64,000 nt of DNA from Bugula neritina (GCA_964035545.1 OZ037765.1:14750698-14814697); one strand, 5' to 3'. Shown: positions 1 through 13,550, counted from the stretch's first letter. The notes: generated by a model not told the origin, from the letters alone. Program-made: numbers and translations.

Positions 1-424
1 ACCTAAATATACGGTAACATACTGAAATATACTGTAACTCATTGAAAAACATTGCAACATACTAAAACATACTGAAATATGCTGTAGCACACTGAAATAC
101 ACCGCAGTTCACTGAAAAATAGTGTAATATACGGAAATATACCGTAACATACTGAAATATACTGTAACAGACTGAAATGTACTGTAACACACTGAAATAC
201 ACTGCAACATGCTGAAATACACTGTAACATACTGAAATATACTGCAACATACTGCAACATACCGAATTACACTGTAACAAACTGAAATACACTCCAACAA
301 ACTACAACATACTGAAATACACTGTAACATATTGAAATACACCGCAACACATTGAAATATACTGCAACATAACGAAATATATGGTAAACTACTGAAATAT
401 ACTGTAACACATTGAAACATACGG

Positions 425-1665
425 CAAAATACTAAAATACACTGCAACACACTGAAGTATACTGTAACATATAGAAATGTACTGTAAAATACTTAAACAT
501 GTGACAACATACCAAAAAATATCCTGCAACATACTGAATTACACTGCAATATCCTGAAATATACTTCAACATACTGAAACATACCTAAAAACATTGAAAT
601 ATACTGAAATACAGTGTAGGATATTGAAATACACTGCAACAATTTGGAATATACAGCAACATACCGAAGTATATGGTAACCTACTGAAATATGTTGCAAA
701 CTACTGAAATATACTGCAACATACTGCAACATAATAAAATATACTATAACACACTGGAATAAACTGCAAAATACTGAAATATACTGTAACATACTGAAAC
801 ATACTGCAACATACCGAAATATACTGTAACATTCTGAAATATACTGCAAGATACTGCAATATACTGAAATACACTGTAACATACTGAAATACACTGCAAC
901 ATACTGCAACATACTGACATACACTGGAACATACTGAAATACACTGCAACATACTACAACATACTGAAATACACTGTAACCTACTGAAATATGCTGTAGC
1001 ACACTGAAATATACTGCAACATACTGAAATATAATGCAAGTTACTACAACATACTGAAAAACACTGTGACATACTGAAATACACTGCAACATACTGCAAC
1101 ATACTGCAACATACTGCAACATACTGAAATACACTGTAACATATTGAAATACACTGCAACATACTGCAACATACTGCAACACACTGAAACATACGGCAAC
1201 ACACTCACATGTACAGCGACACATTGAAATATACTGCAACATACTGAAATATGCTGTAGCATACTGAAATACACTGCAACACACTGAAATATACTGCAAC
1301 ATACTGCAACATGCTGAAATACACTGTAACATACTGAAATACACTGCAACATACTGCAACATACTGAAATACACTGGAACATATTGAAACACACTACAAC
1401 ACATTGAAATATACTGCAACACACTGAAACATACAGCACCATACTGAAATATACTGCGACACATTGAAATATACTGCAACATACTGAAATATGCTGTAGC
1501 ATGCTGTAATATACTGTAACACACTGTAATATACTGCAACATACTGCAACATACTGACATACACTGGAACATACTGAAATACACTCCAATATACTACAAC
1601 ATACTGAAATACACTGTACCCTACTGAAATATGCTGTAGCACACTGAATAATACTGCAACATACT
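425..1665. repeat. 2,652-bp-spaced repeat, copy 1 (partner 3077-4317)
   Basis: This segment reappears 2,652 bp downstream. 'acagtgtagg' is at 611 and 3263, 'cacatgtacagcgac' at 1206 and 3858, and the edges of the - strand open frame at 493-1584 match 3145-4236. The copies differ by point changes and by local gain or loss of decamers near 3,700-3,800. The match fades near 1,665/4,317, where the second copy switches to an 'atgctgtagcacaccg...ctgctgcatag' context. The sequence between the copies (1,666-3,076) is the same satellite with three more 'ataatgcaagttactacaac' sub-blocks, at 1671, 2161 and 2501. Confidence 0.85.
505..780. repeat. Irregular marker block M1, first of 16 full copies
   Basis: A roughly 275-bp stretch with unusual units in fixed order: 'ataccaaaaa' followed by a 12-bp instead of 10-bp step, 'atcctgaaat', 'atacctaaaa', 'acagtgtagg', 'caatttggaat', 'gtatatggtaac', 'atgttgcaaactac' and 'ataataaaat'. 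The 'acagtgtagg' decamer starts at 611, 3263, 9215, 11907, 19723, 27029, 30642, 37486, 43606, 46590, 48454, 50928, 52792, 56295, 58167 and 61949. Gaps between copies run from 1,864 to 7,816 bp. Two further partial copies (starting 16,779 and 24,095) keep the left part but are cut before 'acagtgtagg'. The block anchors the higher-order repeat and carries most of the +2 register slips. No function is visible. Confidence 0.93.
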
Positions 1666-2492
1666 GAAATATAATGCAAGTTACTACAACGAACTGAAAT
1701 ACACTGTGACATACTGAGATACACTGCAACATACTGCAACATACTGCAACATACTGCAACATACTGCAACATATTGATATACACTGTAACAGACTGAAAT
1801 GTACTGTAACACACGGAAATATACTGCAACATGCTGAAATACAGTGTAACATACTGAAATATACTGCAACATACTCCAACATACCGAATTACACTGTAAC
1901 AAACTGAAATACACTCCAACATACTACAACATACTGAAATACACTGTAACATATTGAAATACATCGCAACACATTGAAATATACAGCAACACACTGAAAT
2001 ACACTGTAACACACTGTAATATACTGCAACATACTGCAACATACTGACATACACTGGAACATACTGAAATACACTCCAATATACTACAACATACTGAAAT
2101 ACACTGTAACCTACTGAAATATGCTGTAGCACACCGAAATATACTGCAACATACTGAAATATAATGCAAGTTACTACAACATACTGAAATACACTGTGAC
2201 ATACTGAGTTACACTGCAACATACTGAGACATACTGCAACATACTGCAACATACTGATATACACTGTAACAGACTGAAATGTACTGTAACACTCTGAAAT
2301 ATACTGCAACATGCTTAAATACACTGTAACATACTGAAATATACTGCAACATACTGCAACATACCGAATTACACTGTAACAAACTGAAATACACTCCAAC
2401 ATACTACAACATACTGAAATACACTGTAACGTATTGAAATACATCGCAACACATTGAAATATACTGCAACACACTGAAATATACAGTAACAC
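1044..2492 (-). other. 482-codon satellite frame, duplicated at 9648-11096
   Basis: An open frame of decapeptide repeats whose near-identical partner lies exactly 8,604 bp downstream. The two translations differ at very few residues, for example Leu-to-Phe and Glu-to-Val changes. That similarity follows from duplication of the DNA and is not evidence of protein-level selection: overlapping frames are just as well conserved. Other frames of the same nature lie at 24381-25580 (399 codons), 48544-49734 (396), 59130-60536 (468), 31485-32513 (342) and 493-1584 (363). Confidence 0.8.
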
Positions 2493-3076
2493 ACTGTAAT
2501 ATAATGCAAGTTACTACAACATACTGAAATACACTGTGACATACTGAGTTACACTGCAACACCTTGAAATATAGTGCAACACACTGAAAGATACGGCAAC
2601 ATACTGAAATATACTGCGACACATTGAAATATACTGCAGCATACTGAAATATGCTGTAGCATACTGAAATATACTGTAACACACTGAAATATACTGCAAC
2701 ATACTGAAATGCACTGTAACATACTGAAACATACTGCAACATACTGCAACATACTGAAATACACTGTAACATACTGAAATACACTGCAACATACTGTAAC
2801 ATACTGAAATACACTGGAACATATTGAAACACACTACAACACATTGAAATATACTGCAACACACTGAAACATACAGCAACATACTGAAATATACTGCGAC
2901 ACATTGAAATATACTGCTACACAGCTAAATATAATGCAAGATACTGCAACATTCTGAAATACACTGTGACATACTGAAATACACTGCAACATACTTCAAC
3001 ATACTGCAACATACTGCAACATACTGAAATACACTGTAACATATTGAAGTCCACTGCAACACATTGAAACATACCG
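1666..3076. repeat. Satellite spacer with repeated 'ataatgcaag' sub-blocks
   Basis: Ordinary decamer satellite between the two 2,652-bp-spaced copies. The sub-block 'ataatgcaagttactacaac' starts at 1031, 1671, 2161 and 2501, so its spacing shrinks from 640 to 490 to 340 bp, which suggests internal gains and losses of decamers. The run at 1721-1770 is one acactgcaac followed by four pure atactgcaac units. Runs like this vary in length between copies elsewhere. I see no coding or regulatory signal here. Confidence 0.8.
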
Positions 3077-3300
3077 CAAAATACTAAAATACACTGCAAC
3101 ACACTGAAGTATACTGTAACATATAGAAATGTACTGTAAAATACTTAAACATGTGACAACATACCAAAAAATATCCTGCAACATACTGAATTACACTGCA
3201 ATATCCTGAAATATACTTCAACATACTGAAACATACCTAAAAACATTGAAATATACTGAAATACAGTGTAGGATATTGAAATGCACTGCAACAATTTGGA

Positions 3301-5370
3301 ATATACAGCAACATACCGAAGTATATGGTAACCTACTGAAATATGTTGCAAACTACTCAAATATACTGCAACATACTGCAACATAATAAAATATACTATA
3401 ACACACTGGAATAAACTGCAAAATACTGAAATATACTGTAACATACTGAAACATACTGCAACATACCGAAATATACTGTAACATTCTGAAATATACTGCA
3501 AGATACTGCAATATACTGAAATACACTGTAACATACTGAAATACACTGCAACATACTGCAACATACTGACATACACTGGAACATACTGAAATACACTGCA
3601 ACATACTACACCATACTGAAATACACTGTAACCTACTGAAATATGCTGTAGCACACTGAAATATACTGCAACATACTGAAATATAATGCAAGTTACTACA
3701 ACATACTGAAAAACACTGTGACATACTGAAAAACACTGTGACATACTGAAATACACTGCAACATACTGCAACATACTGAAATACACTGTAACATATTGAA
3801 ATACACTGCAACATACTGCAACATACTGCAACACACTGAAACATACGGCAACACACTCACATGTACAGCGACACATTGAAATATACTGCAACATACTGAA
3901 ATATGCTGTAGCATACTGAAATACACTGCAACACACTGAAATATACTGCAACATACTGCAACATACTGAAATACACTGTAACATACTGAAATACACTGCA
4001 ACATACTGCAACATACTGAAATACACTGGAACATATTGAAACACACTACAACACATTGAAATATACTGCAACACACTGAAACATACAGCACCATACTGAA
4101 ATATACTGCGACACATTGAAATATACTGCAACATACTGAAATATGCTGTAGCATGCTGTAATATACTGTAACACACTGTAATATACTGCAACATACTGCA
4201 ACATACTGACATACACTGGAACATACTGAAATACACTCCAATATACTACAACCTACTGAAATACACTGTAACCTACTGAAATATGCTGTAGCACACCGAA
4301 ATATACTGCAACATACTAAAATATACTGCAACACATTGAAATATACTGCTGCATAGTCAAATATAATGCAAGATACTGTAACATTCTGAAAAACACTGTA
4401 ACATACTTAAATACACTGCAACATACTGCAACATACTGACATACACTGGAACATACTGAAATACACTCCAACATACTACAACATACTGAAATACACTGTA
4501 ACCTACTGAAATATGCTGTAGCACACTGAAATATACTGCAACATACTGAAATATATTGAAAGTTACTACAACATACTGAAATACACTGTGACATACTGAG
4601 ATACACTGCAACATACTGCAACATACTGCAACATACTGCAACATACTGAAATACACTGTAACAGACTGAAATGTACTGTAACACACTGACATATACTGCA
4701 ACACATTGAAATATACCGCAACATACTGAAATATGCTGTAGCACACTGAAATACACTGCAACTCACTATAATATAGTGTAATATACAGAAATGTACTGTA
4801 ACATACTGAAATATACTGTAACATACTGAAATTTGCTGCAACATACTGAAGTACACTGCAACATACTGCAACATACTGAAATACACTGTAACATATTGAA
4901 ATACACGACAACACATTGAAATATACTGCAACACACTGAAGGATACGGCAACATACTGAAATATACTGCGACACATTGAAATATACTGCAACATACCGAA
5001 ATATGCTGTAGCATACTGAAATATACTGTAACACACTGTAAAATACTGCAACATACTGCAACATACTGACATACACTGGAACATACTGAAATACGCTGCA
5101 ACATACTACAACATACTGAAATACACTGTACCCTACTGAAATATGCTGTAGCACACTGAAATATACTGCAACATACTGAAATATAATGCAAGTTACTACA
5201 ACGAACTGAAATACACTGTGACATACTGAGATACACTGCAACATACTGCAACATACTGCAACATACTGCAACATACTGCAACATACTGATATACACTGTA
5301 ACAGACTGAAATGTACTGTAACACACTGAAATATACTGCAACATGCTGAAATACACTGTAACATACTGAA
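3301..5370. repeat. 2.07-kb tandem repeat, copy 1
   Basis: Begins at 'atatacagcaacataccgaa' and is followed immediately by a second copy starting with the same words at 5371. Matching landmarks include 'gttgcaaactactcaa' near 3341 and 5411 (offset 2,070), and 'ctgctgcatag' near 4347 and 6547 (offset 2,200). The offset changes because the second copy holds an internal 140-bp duplication and one net decamer loss. Confidence 0.9.
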
Positions 5371-6534
5371 ATATACAGCAACATACCGAAGTATATGGTA
5401 ACCTACTGAAATATGTTGCAAACTACTCAAATATACTGCAACATACTGCAACATAATAAAATATACTATAACACACTGGAATAAACTGCAAAATACTGAA
5501 ATATACTGTAACATACTGAAACATACTGCAACATACCGAAATATACTGTAACATTCTGAAATATACTGCAAGATACTGCAATATACTGAAATACACTGTA
5601 ACATACTGAAATACACTGCAACATACTGCAACATACTGACATACACTGGAACATACTGAAATACACTGCAACATACTACACCATACTGAAATACACTGTA
5701 ACCTACTGAAATATGCTGTAGCACACTGAAATACACTGTAACATACTGAAATACACTGCAACATACTGCAACATACTGACATACACTGGAACATACTGAA
5801 ATACACTGCAACATACTACACCATACTGAAATACACTGTAACCTACTGAAATATGCTGTAGCACACTGAAATATACTGCAACATACTGAAATATAATGCA
5901 AGTTACTACAACATACTGAAAAACACTGTGACATACTGAAATACACTGCAACATACTGCAACATACTGCAACATACTGAAATACACTGTAACATATTGAA
6001 ATACACTGCAACATACTGCAACACACTGCAACACACTGAAACATACGGCAACACACTCACATGTACAGCGACACATTGAAATATACTGCAACATACTGAA
6101 ATATGCTGTAGCATACTGAAATACACTGCAACACACTGAAATATACTGCAACATACTGCAACATACTGAAATACACTGTAACATACTGAAATACACTGCA
6201 ACATACTGCAACATACTGAAATACACTGGAACATATTGAAACACACTACAACACATTGAAATATACTGCAACACACTGAAACATACAGCACCATACTGAA
6301 ATATACTGCGACACATTGAAATATACTGCAACATACTGAAATATGCTGTAGCATGCTGTAATATACTGTAACACACTGTAATATACTGCAACATACTGCA
6401 ACATACTGACATACACTGGAACATACTGAAATACACTCCAATATACTACAACATACTGAAATACACTGTAACCTACTGAAATATGCTGTAGCACACCGAA
6501 ATATACTGCAACATACTAAAATATACTGCAACAC
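4357..6534 (-). other. Longest open frame (725 codons), judged not a gene
   Basis: This is the longest stop-free stretch in the window. Its translation is a decapeptide cycle (MLQYVAVYFS / MLQCISVCCS and variants) from end to end, rich in Cys, Val, Tyr, Ser and Gln, almost without charged residues and with no recognisable domain or signal peptide. It overlaps other long - strand frames that encode the same cycle. Its length comes from crossing the 5371 duplication junction and the 140-bp duplication. Because 10 bp is 1 modulo 3, all three - strand frames read the same peptide, and loss or gain of a decamer never closes them. Translation has not been shown and the base-level variation does not look codon-constrained, so I do not call a CDS. 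Confidence 0.85.
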
Positions 6535-7570
6535 ATTGAAATATACTGCTGCATAGTCAAATATAATGCAAGATACTGTAACATTCTGAAAAACACTGTA
6601 ACATACTTAAATACACTGCAACATACTGCAACATACTGACATACACTGGAACATACTGAAATACACTCCAACATACTACAACATACTGAAATACACTGTA
6701 ACCTACTGAAATATGCTGTAGCACACTGAAATATACTGCAACATACTGAAATATATTGAAAGTTACTACAACATACTGAAATACACTGTGACATACTGAG
6801 ATACACTGCAACATACTGCAACATACTGCAACATACTGCAACATACTGAAATACACTGTAACAGACTGAAATGTACTGTAACACACTGACATATACTGCA
6901 ACACATTGAAATATACCGCAACATACTGAAATATGCTGTAGCACACTGAAATACACTGCAACTCACTATAATATAGTGTAATATACAGAAATGTACTGTA
7001 ACATACTGAAATATACTGTAACATACTGAAATTTGCTGCAACATACTGAAGTACACTGCAACATACTGCAACATACTGAAATACACTGTAACATATTGAA
7101 ATACACGACAACACATTGAAATATACTGCAACACACTGAAGGATACGGCAACATACTGAAATATACTGCGACACATTGAAATATACTGCAACATACCGAA
7201 ATATGCTGTAGCATACTGAAATATACTGTAACACACTGTAAAATACTGCAACATACTGCAACATACTGACATACACTGGAACATACTGAAATACGCTGCA
7301 ACATACTACAACATACTGAAATACACTGTACCCTACTGAAATATGCTGTAGCACACTGAAATATACTGCAACATACTGAAATATAATGCAAGTTACTACA
7401 ACGAACTGAAATACACTGTGACATACTGAGATACACTGCAACATACTGCAACATACTGCAACATACTGCAACATACTTCAACATACTGATATACACTGTA
7501 ACAGACTGAAATGTACTGTAACACACTGAAATATACTGCAACATGCTGAAATACACTGTAACATACTGAA
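5371..7570. repeat. 2.2-kb tandem repeat, copy 2
   Basis: Direct neighbour of the copy at 3301-5370. From about 5871 on it matches copy 1 at an offset of 2,210 and then 2,200, down to the closing words 'atgctgaaatacactg' near 5343 and 7543. The 130-bp length difference is explained by a 140-bp insertion (5731-5870, a duplicate of 5591-5730) and one lost decamer near 5,940-6,030. The left part of M1 is absent, because the repeat starts inside M1; that is why no 'acagtgtagg' occurs between 3263 and 9215. Confidence 0.9.
5591..5870. repeat. 140-bp internal tandem duplication
   Basis: 5591-5730 and 5731-5870 carry the same ordered units, including 'actgacatacactggaac', the rare 'actacaccatactg' and 'atgctgtagcacactg'. 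The rare 'actacacc' variant in both halves shows this is a true copy, not chance satellite similarity. The first 2-kb copy has only one of them, at 3601. Confidence 0.88.
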
Positions 7571-8604
7571 ATATACTGCAACATACTCCAACATACCGAA
7601 TTACACTGTAACAAACTGAAATACACTCCAACATACTACAACATACTGCAACATACTGCAACATACTACAACATACTGAAATAAACTGTGACATACTGAG
7701 ATACACTGCAACATACTGCAAGATACTGCAACATACTGAAATACACTGTAACCTACTGAAATACACTGCAACATACTACAACATACTGAAATACACTGTA
7801 ACATTATGAATTACCCTGCAACACATTGAAAAATACTGCAACATATCGAAATATATGGTAAACAATTGAAATATACTGTAACACATCGAAAAATACTGCA
7901 ACATACTGAAATATACTGTAACACACTGAAATATACTGCAACATACTGAAATACATTGTAACATACTGAAATATACTGCAACATACTGCAACATACTGAA
8001 ATACACTGTAACATACTGAAATACACTGCAACATACTGCAACATACTGAAATACATTGGAACATATTGAAACACACTACAACACATTAAAATATACTGCA
8101 ACACACTGAAACATACGGCAACATACTGAAATATACTGCAAAACATCTAAATATACTGCTACATACTGAAACATGCTGTAGCATACTGAAATACACTGCA
8201 ACACACTGAAGTATACTGTAATATACAGAAATGTACTGTAACATACTGAAACGTACGTCAACATACTGAAATGTACTCCAACATGCTGAACTATACTGCA
8301 ACATACTGAAATACACTGTAATATACTGCATTAAACTGCAACATACTGCAACATACTGAAATAAGCTGTACCATATTGAAATACACTACAACACATTGTA
8401 ATATACTGCAACATACTGAACCATACGGCAACATACTGAAATATACTGCAAGACATTGAAATATACTACAACATAGTCAAATATAACGCAAGATACTGTA
8501 ACATTCGGAAAAACACTGTGACATACTGAAATACACTGCAACATACTGCAACATACTGCAACATACTGATATACACTGCAACACATTGAAATAAACCGCA
8601 ACAT
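7571..8604. repeat. Block with 'cgtacg' marker, end of the 8.6-kb unit
   Basis: Satellite carrying rare units absent from the rest of the 8.6-kb unit: 'attatgaattaccctg' near 7803, 'catctaaatatactgctac' near 8145, 'acgtacgtcaac' (cgtacg at 8252) and 'aagctgtaccat' near 8364. The same series recurs with cgtacg at 18760, 26066, 29678, 57204, 60984 and 63930. It is missing from about 30 to 57 kb, which helps define the middle domain. No gene is visible. Confidence 0.85.
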
Positions 8605-11600
8605 ACCTAAATATACGGTAACATACTGAAATATACTGTAACTCATTGAAAAACATTGCAACATACTAAAACATACTGAAATATGCTGTAGCACACTGAA
8701 ATACACCGCAGTTCACTGAAAAATAGTGTAATATACGGAAATATACCGTAACATACTGAAATATACTGTAACAGACTGAAATGTACTGTAACACACTGAA
8801 ATACACTGCAACATGCTGAAATACACTGTAACATACTGAAATATACTGCAACATACTGCAACATACCGAATTACACTGTAACAAACTGAAATACACTCCA
8901 ACAAACTACAACATACTGAAATACACTGTAACATATTGAAATACACCGCAACACATTGAAATATACTGCAACATAACGAAATATATAGTAAACTACTGAA
9001 ATATACTGTAACACATTGAAACATTTGGCAAAATACTAAAATACACTGCAACACACTGAAGTATACTGTAACATATAGAAATGTACTGTAAAATACTTAA
9101 ACATGTGACAACATACCAAAAAATATCCTGCAACATACTGAATTACACTGCAATATCCTGAAATATACTTCAACATACTGAAACATACCTAAAAACATTG
9201 AAATATACTGAAATACAGTGTAGGATATTGAAATACACTGCAACAATTTGGAATATACAGCAACATACCGAAGTATATGGTAACCTACTGAAATATGTTG
9301 CAAACTACTGAAATATACTGCAACATACTGCAACATAATAAAATATACTATAACACACTGGAATAAACTGCAAAATACTGAAATATACTGTAACATACTG
9401 AAACATACTGCAACATACCGAAATATACTGTAACATTCTGAAATATACTGCAAGATACTGCAATATACTGAAATACACTGTAACATACTGAAATACACTG
9501 CAACATACTGCAACATACTGACATACACTGGAACATACTGAAATACACTGCAACATACTACAACATACTGAAATACACTGTAACCTACTGAAATATGCTG
9601 TAGCACACTGAAATATACTGCAACATACTGAAATATAATGCAAGTTACTACAACATACTGAAAAACACTGTGACATACTGAAATACACTGCAACATACTG
9701 CAACATACTGCAACATACTGCAACATACTGAAATACACTGTAACATATTGAAATACACTGCAACATACTGCAACATACTGCAACACACTGAAACATACGG
9801 CAACACACTCACATGTACAGCGACACATTGAAATATACTGCAACATACTGAAATATGCTGTAGCATACTGAAATACACTGCAACACACTGAAATATACTG
9901 CAACATACTGCAACATGCTGAAATACACTGTAACATACTGAAATACACTGCAACATACTGCAACATACTGAAATACACTGGAACATATTGAAACACACTA
10001 CAACACATTGAAATATACTGCAACACACTGAAACATACAGCACCATACTGAAATATACTGCGACACATTGAAATATACTGCAACATACTGAAATATGCTG
10101 TAGCATGCTGTAATATACTGTAACACACTGTAATATACTGCAACATACTGCAACATACTGACATACACTGGAACATACTGAAATACACTCCAATATACTA
10201 CAACATACTGAAATACACTGTACCCTACTGAAATATGCTGTAGCACACTGAATAATACTGCAACATACTGAAATATAATGCAAGTTACTACAACGAACTG
10301 AAATACACTGTGACATACTGAGATACACTGCAACATACTGCAACATACTGCAACATACTGCAACATACTGCAACATATTGATATACACTGTAACAGACTG
10401 AAATGTACTGTAACACACTGAAATATACTGCAACATGCTGAAATACAGTGTAACATACTGAAATATACTGCAACATACTCCAACATACCGAATTACACTG
10501 TAACAAACTGAAATACACTCCAACATACTACAACATACTGAAATACACTGTAACATATTGAAATACATCGCAACACATTGAAATATACAGCAACACACTG
10601 AAATACACTGTAACACACTGTAATATACTGCAACATACTGCAACATACTGACATACACTGGAACATACTGAAATACACTCCAATATACTACAACATACTG
10701 AAATACACTGTAACCTACTGAAATATGCTGTAGCACACCGAAATATACTGCAACATACTGAAATATAATGCAAGTTACTACAACATACTGAAATACACTG
10801 TGACATACTGAGTTACACTGCAACATACTGAGACATACTGCAACATACTGCAACATACTGATATACACTGTAACAGACTGAAATGTACTGTAACACACTG
10901 AAATATACTGCAACATGCTGAAATACACTGTAACATACTGAAATATACTGCAACATACTGCAACATACCGAATTACACTGTAACAAACTGAAATACACTC
11001 CAACATACTACAACATACTGAAATACACTGTAACGTATTGAAATACATCGCAACACATTGAAATATACTGCAACACACTGAAATATACAGTAACACACTG
11101 TAATATAATGCAAGTTACTACAACATACTGAAATACACTGTGACATACTGAGTTACACTGCAACACCTTGAAATATAGTGCAACACACTGAAAGATACGG
11201 CAACATACTGAAATATACTGCGACACATTGAAATATACTGCAGCATACTGAAATATGCTGTAGCATACTGAAATATACTGTAACACACTGAAATATACTG
11301 CAACATACTGAAATACATTGTAACATACTGAAATATACTGCAACATACTGAAATGCACTGTAACATACTGAAACATACTGCAACATACTGCAACATACTG
11401 AAATACACTGTAACATACTGAAATACACTGCAACATACTGTAACATACTGAAATACACTGGAACATATTGAAACACACTACAACACATTGAAATATACTG
11501 CAACACACTGAAACATACCGCAACATACTGAAATATACTGCGACACATTGAAATATACTGCAACACAGCTAAATATAATGCAAGATACTGCAACATTCTG

Positions 11601-13290
11601 AAATACACTGTGACATACTGAAATACACTGCAACATACTTCAACATACTGCAACATACTGCAACATACTGAAATACACTGTAACATATTGAAGTCCACTG
11701 CAACACATTGAAACATACCGCAAAATACTAAAATACACTGCAACACACTGAAGTATACTGTAACATATAGAAATGTACTGTAAAATACTTAAACATGTGA
11801 CAACATACCAAAAAATATCCTGCAACATACTGAATTACACTGCAATATCCTGAAATATACTTCAACATACTGAAACATACCTAAAAACATTGAAATATAC
11901 TGAAATACAGTGTAGGATATTGAAATGCACTGCAACAATTTGGAATATACAGCAACATACCGAAGTATATGGTAACCTACTGAAATATGTTGCAAACTAC
12001 TCAAATATACTGCAACATACTGCAACATAATAAAATATACTATAACACACTGGAATAAACTGCAAAATACTGAAATATACTGTAACATACTGAAACATAC
12101 TGCAACATACCGAAATATACTGTAACATTCTGAAATATACTGCAAGATACTGCAATATACTGAAATACACTGTAACATACTGAAATACACTGCAACATAC
12201 TGCAACATACTGACATACACTGGAACATACTGAAATACACTGCAACATACTACACCATACTGAAATACACTGTAACCTACTGAAATATGCTGTAGCACAC
12301 TGAAATATACTGCAACATACTGAAATATAATGCAAGTTACTACAACATACTGAAAAACACTGTGACATACTGAAATACACTGCAACATACTGCAACATAC
12401 TGCAACATACTGAAATACACTGTAACATATTGAAATACACTGCAACATACTGCAACATACTGCAACACACTGAAACATACGGCAACACACTCACATGTAC
12501 AGCGACACATTGAAATATACTGCAACATACTGAAATATGCTGTAGCATACTGAAATACACTGCAACACACTGAAATATACTGCAACATACTGCAACATAC
12601 TGAAATACACTGTAACATACTGAAATACACTGCAACATACTGCAACATACTGAAATACACTGGAACATATTGAAACACACTACAACACATTGAAATATAC
12701 TGCAACACACTGAAACATACAGCACCATACTGAAATATACTGCGACACATTGAAATATACTGCAACATACTGAAATATGCTGTAGCATGCTGTAATATAC
12801 TGTAACACACTGTAATATACTGCAACATACTGCAACATACTGACATACACTGGAACATACTGAAATACACTCCAATATACTACAACATACTGAAATACAC
12901 TGTAACCTACTGAAATATGCTGTAGCACACCGAAATATACTGCAACATACTAAAATATACTGCAACACATTGAAATATACTGCTGCATAGTCAAATATAA
13001 TGCAAGATACTGTAACATTCTGAAATACACTGTAACATACTTAAATACACTGCAACATACTGCAACATACTGACATACACTGGAACATACTGAAATACAC
13101 TCCAACATACTACAACATACTGAAATACACTGTAACCTACTGAAATATGCTGTAGCACACTGAAATATACTGCAACATACTGAAATATATTGAAAGTTAC
13201 TACAACATACTGAAATACACTGTGACATACTGAGATACACTGCAACATACTGCAACATACTGCAACATACTGCAACATACTGAAATACAC
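8605..13290. repeat. 8.6-kb higher-order repeat, partial second copy of 1-4655
   Basis: Base 8605 restarts the series seen at base 1 ('acctaaatatacggtaac'). The offset is exactly 8,604 for at least 2.5 kb (M1 at 611 and 9215; frame 493-1584 against 9097-10188). It becomes 8,644 after a 40-bp insertion and 8,634 after a decamer loss. The offset 8,604 is 4 modulo 10, explained by the two +2 slips in the unit (at 509 and 3161). Near 13,290 this copy leaves the series: where copy 1 continues into 'cagactgaaatgtactg' near 4651, copy 2 jumps to sequence like that of 2,721-2,820. Confidence 0.9.
11315..11354. repeat. 40-bp (four-decamer) insertion relative to the first copy
   Basis: Between 'atactgcaac' and the rare 'atgcactg', this copy has four extra decamers containing 'acattgtaac' that the matching site near 2701-2711 lacks. 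They move the offset to the first copy from 8,604 to 8,644. The change is a whole number of decamers, as almost all indels here are. Confidence 0.85.
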
Positions 13291-13550
13291 TGTAACATAC
13301 TGAAACATACTGCAACATACTGCAACATACTGAAATACACTGTAACATACTGAAATACACTGCAACATACTGTAACATACTGAAATACACTGGAACATAT
13401 TGAAACACACTACAACACATTGAAATATACTGCAACACACTGAAACATACAGCAACATACTGAAATATACTGCGACACATTGAAATATACTGCAACACAG
13501 CTAAATATAATGCAAGATACTGCAACATTCTGAAATACACTGTGACATAC
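12841..13550. repeat. 710-bp tandem duplication, copy 1
   Basis: Starts 'tgacatacactggaac' and ends just before the same words at 13551. Line-by-line comparison of the parts I checked found no mismatch to the next copy, including the rare units 'ctgctgcatag', 'cttaaatac', 'atattgaaagttactac' and 'cacagctaaatataatg'. Most other repeat pairs in domain 1 differ by scattered point changes. Confidence 0.9.

Noticed and set aside
505-780. M1 block as a transposable element or solo LTR
   Set aside because: There is no target-site duplication, no terminal inverted repeat, no TG...CA borders and no coding remnant. It is still built from altered decamers in register and always has satellite on both sides.
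8245-8262. 'acgtacgt' palindrome as an operator or recombination site
   Set aside because: It is an 8-bp palindrome from a double variant of one decamer, copied seven times with its surrounding block. There is nothing nearby to regulate.
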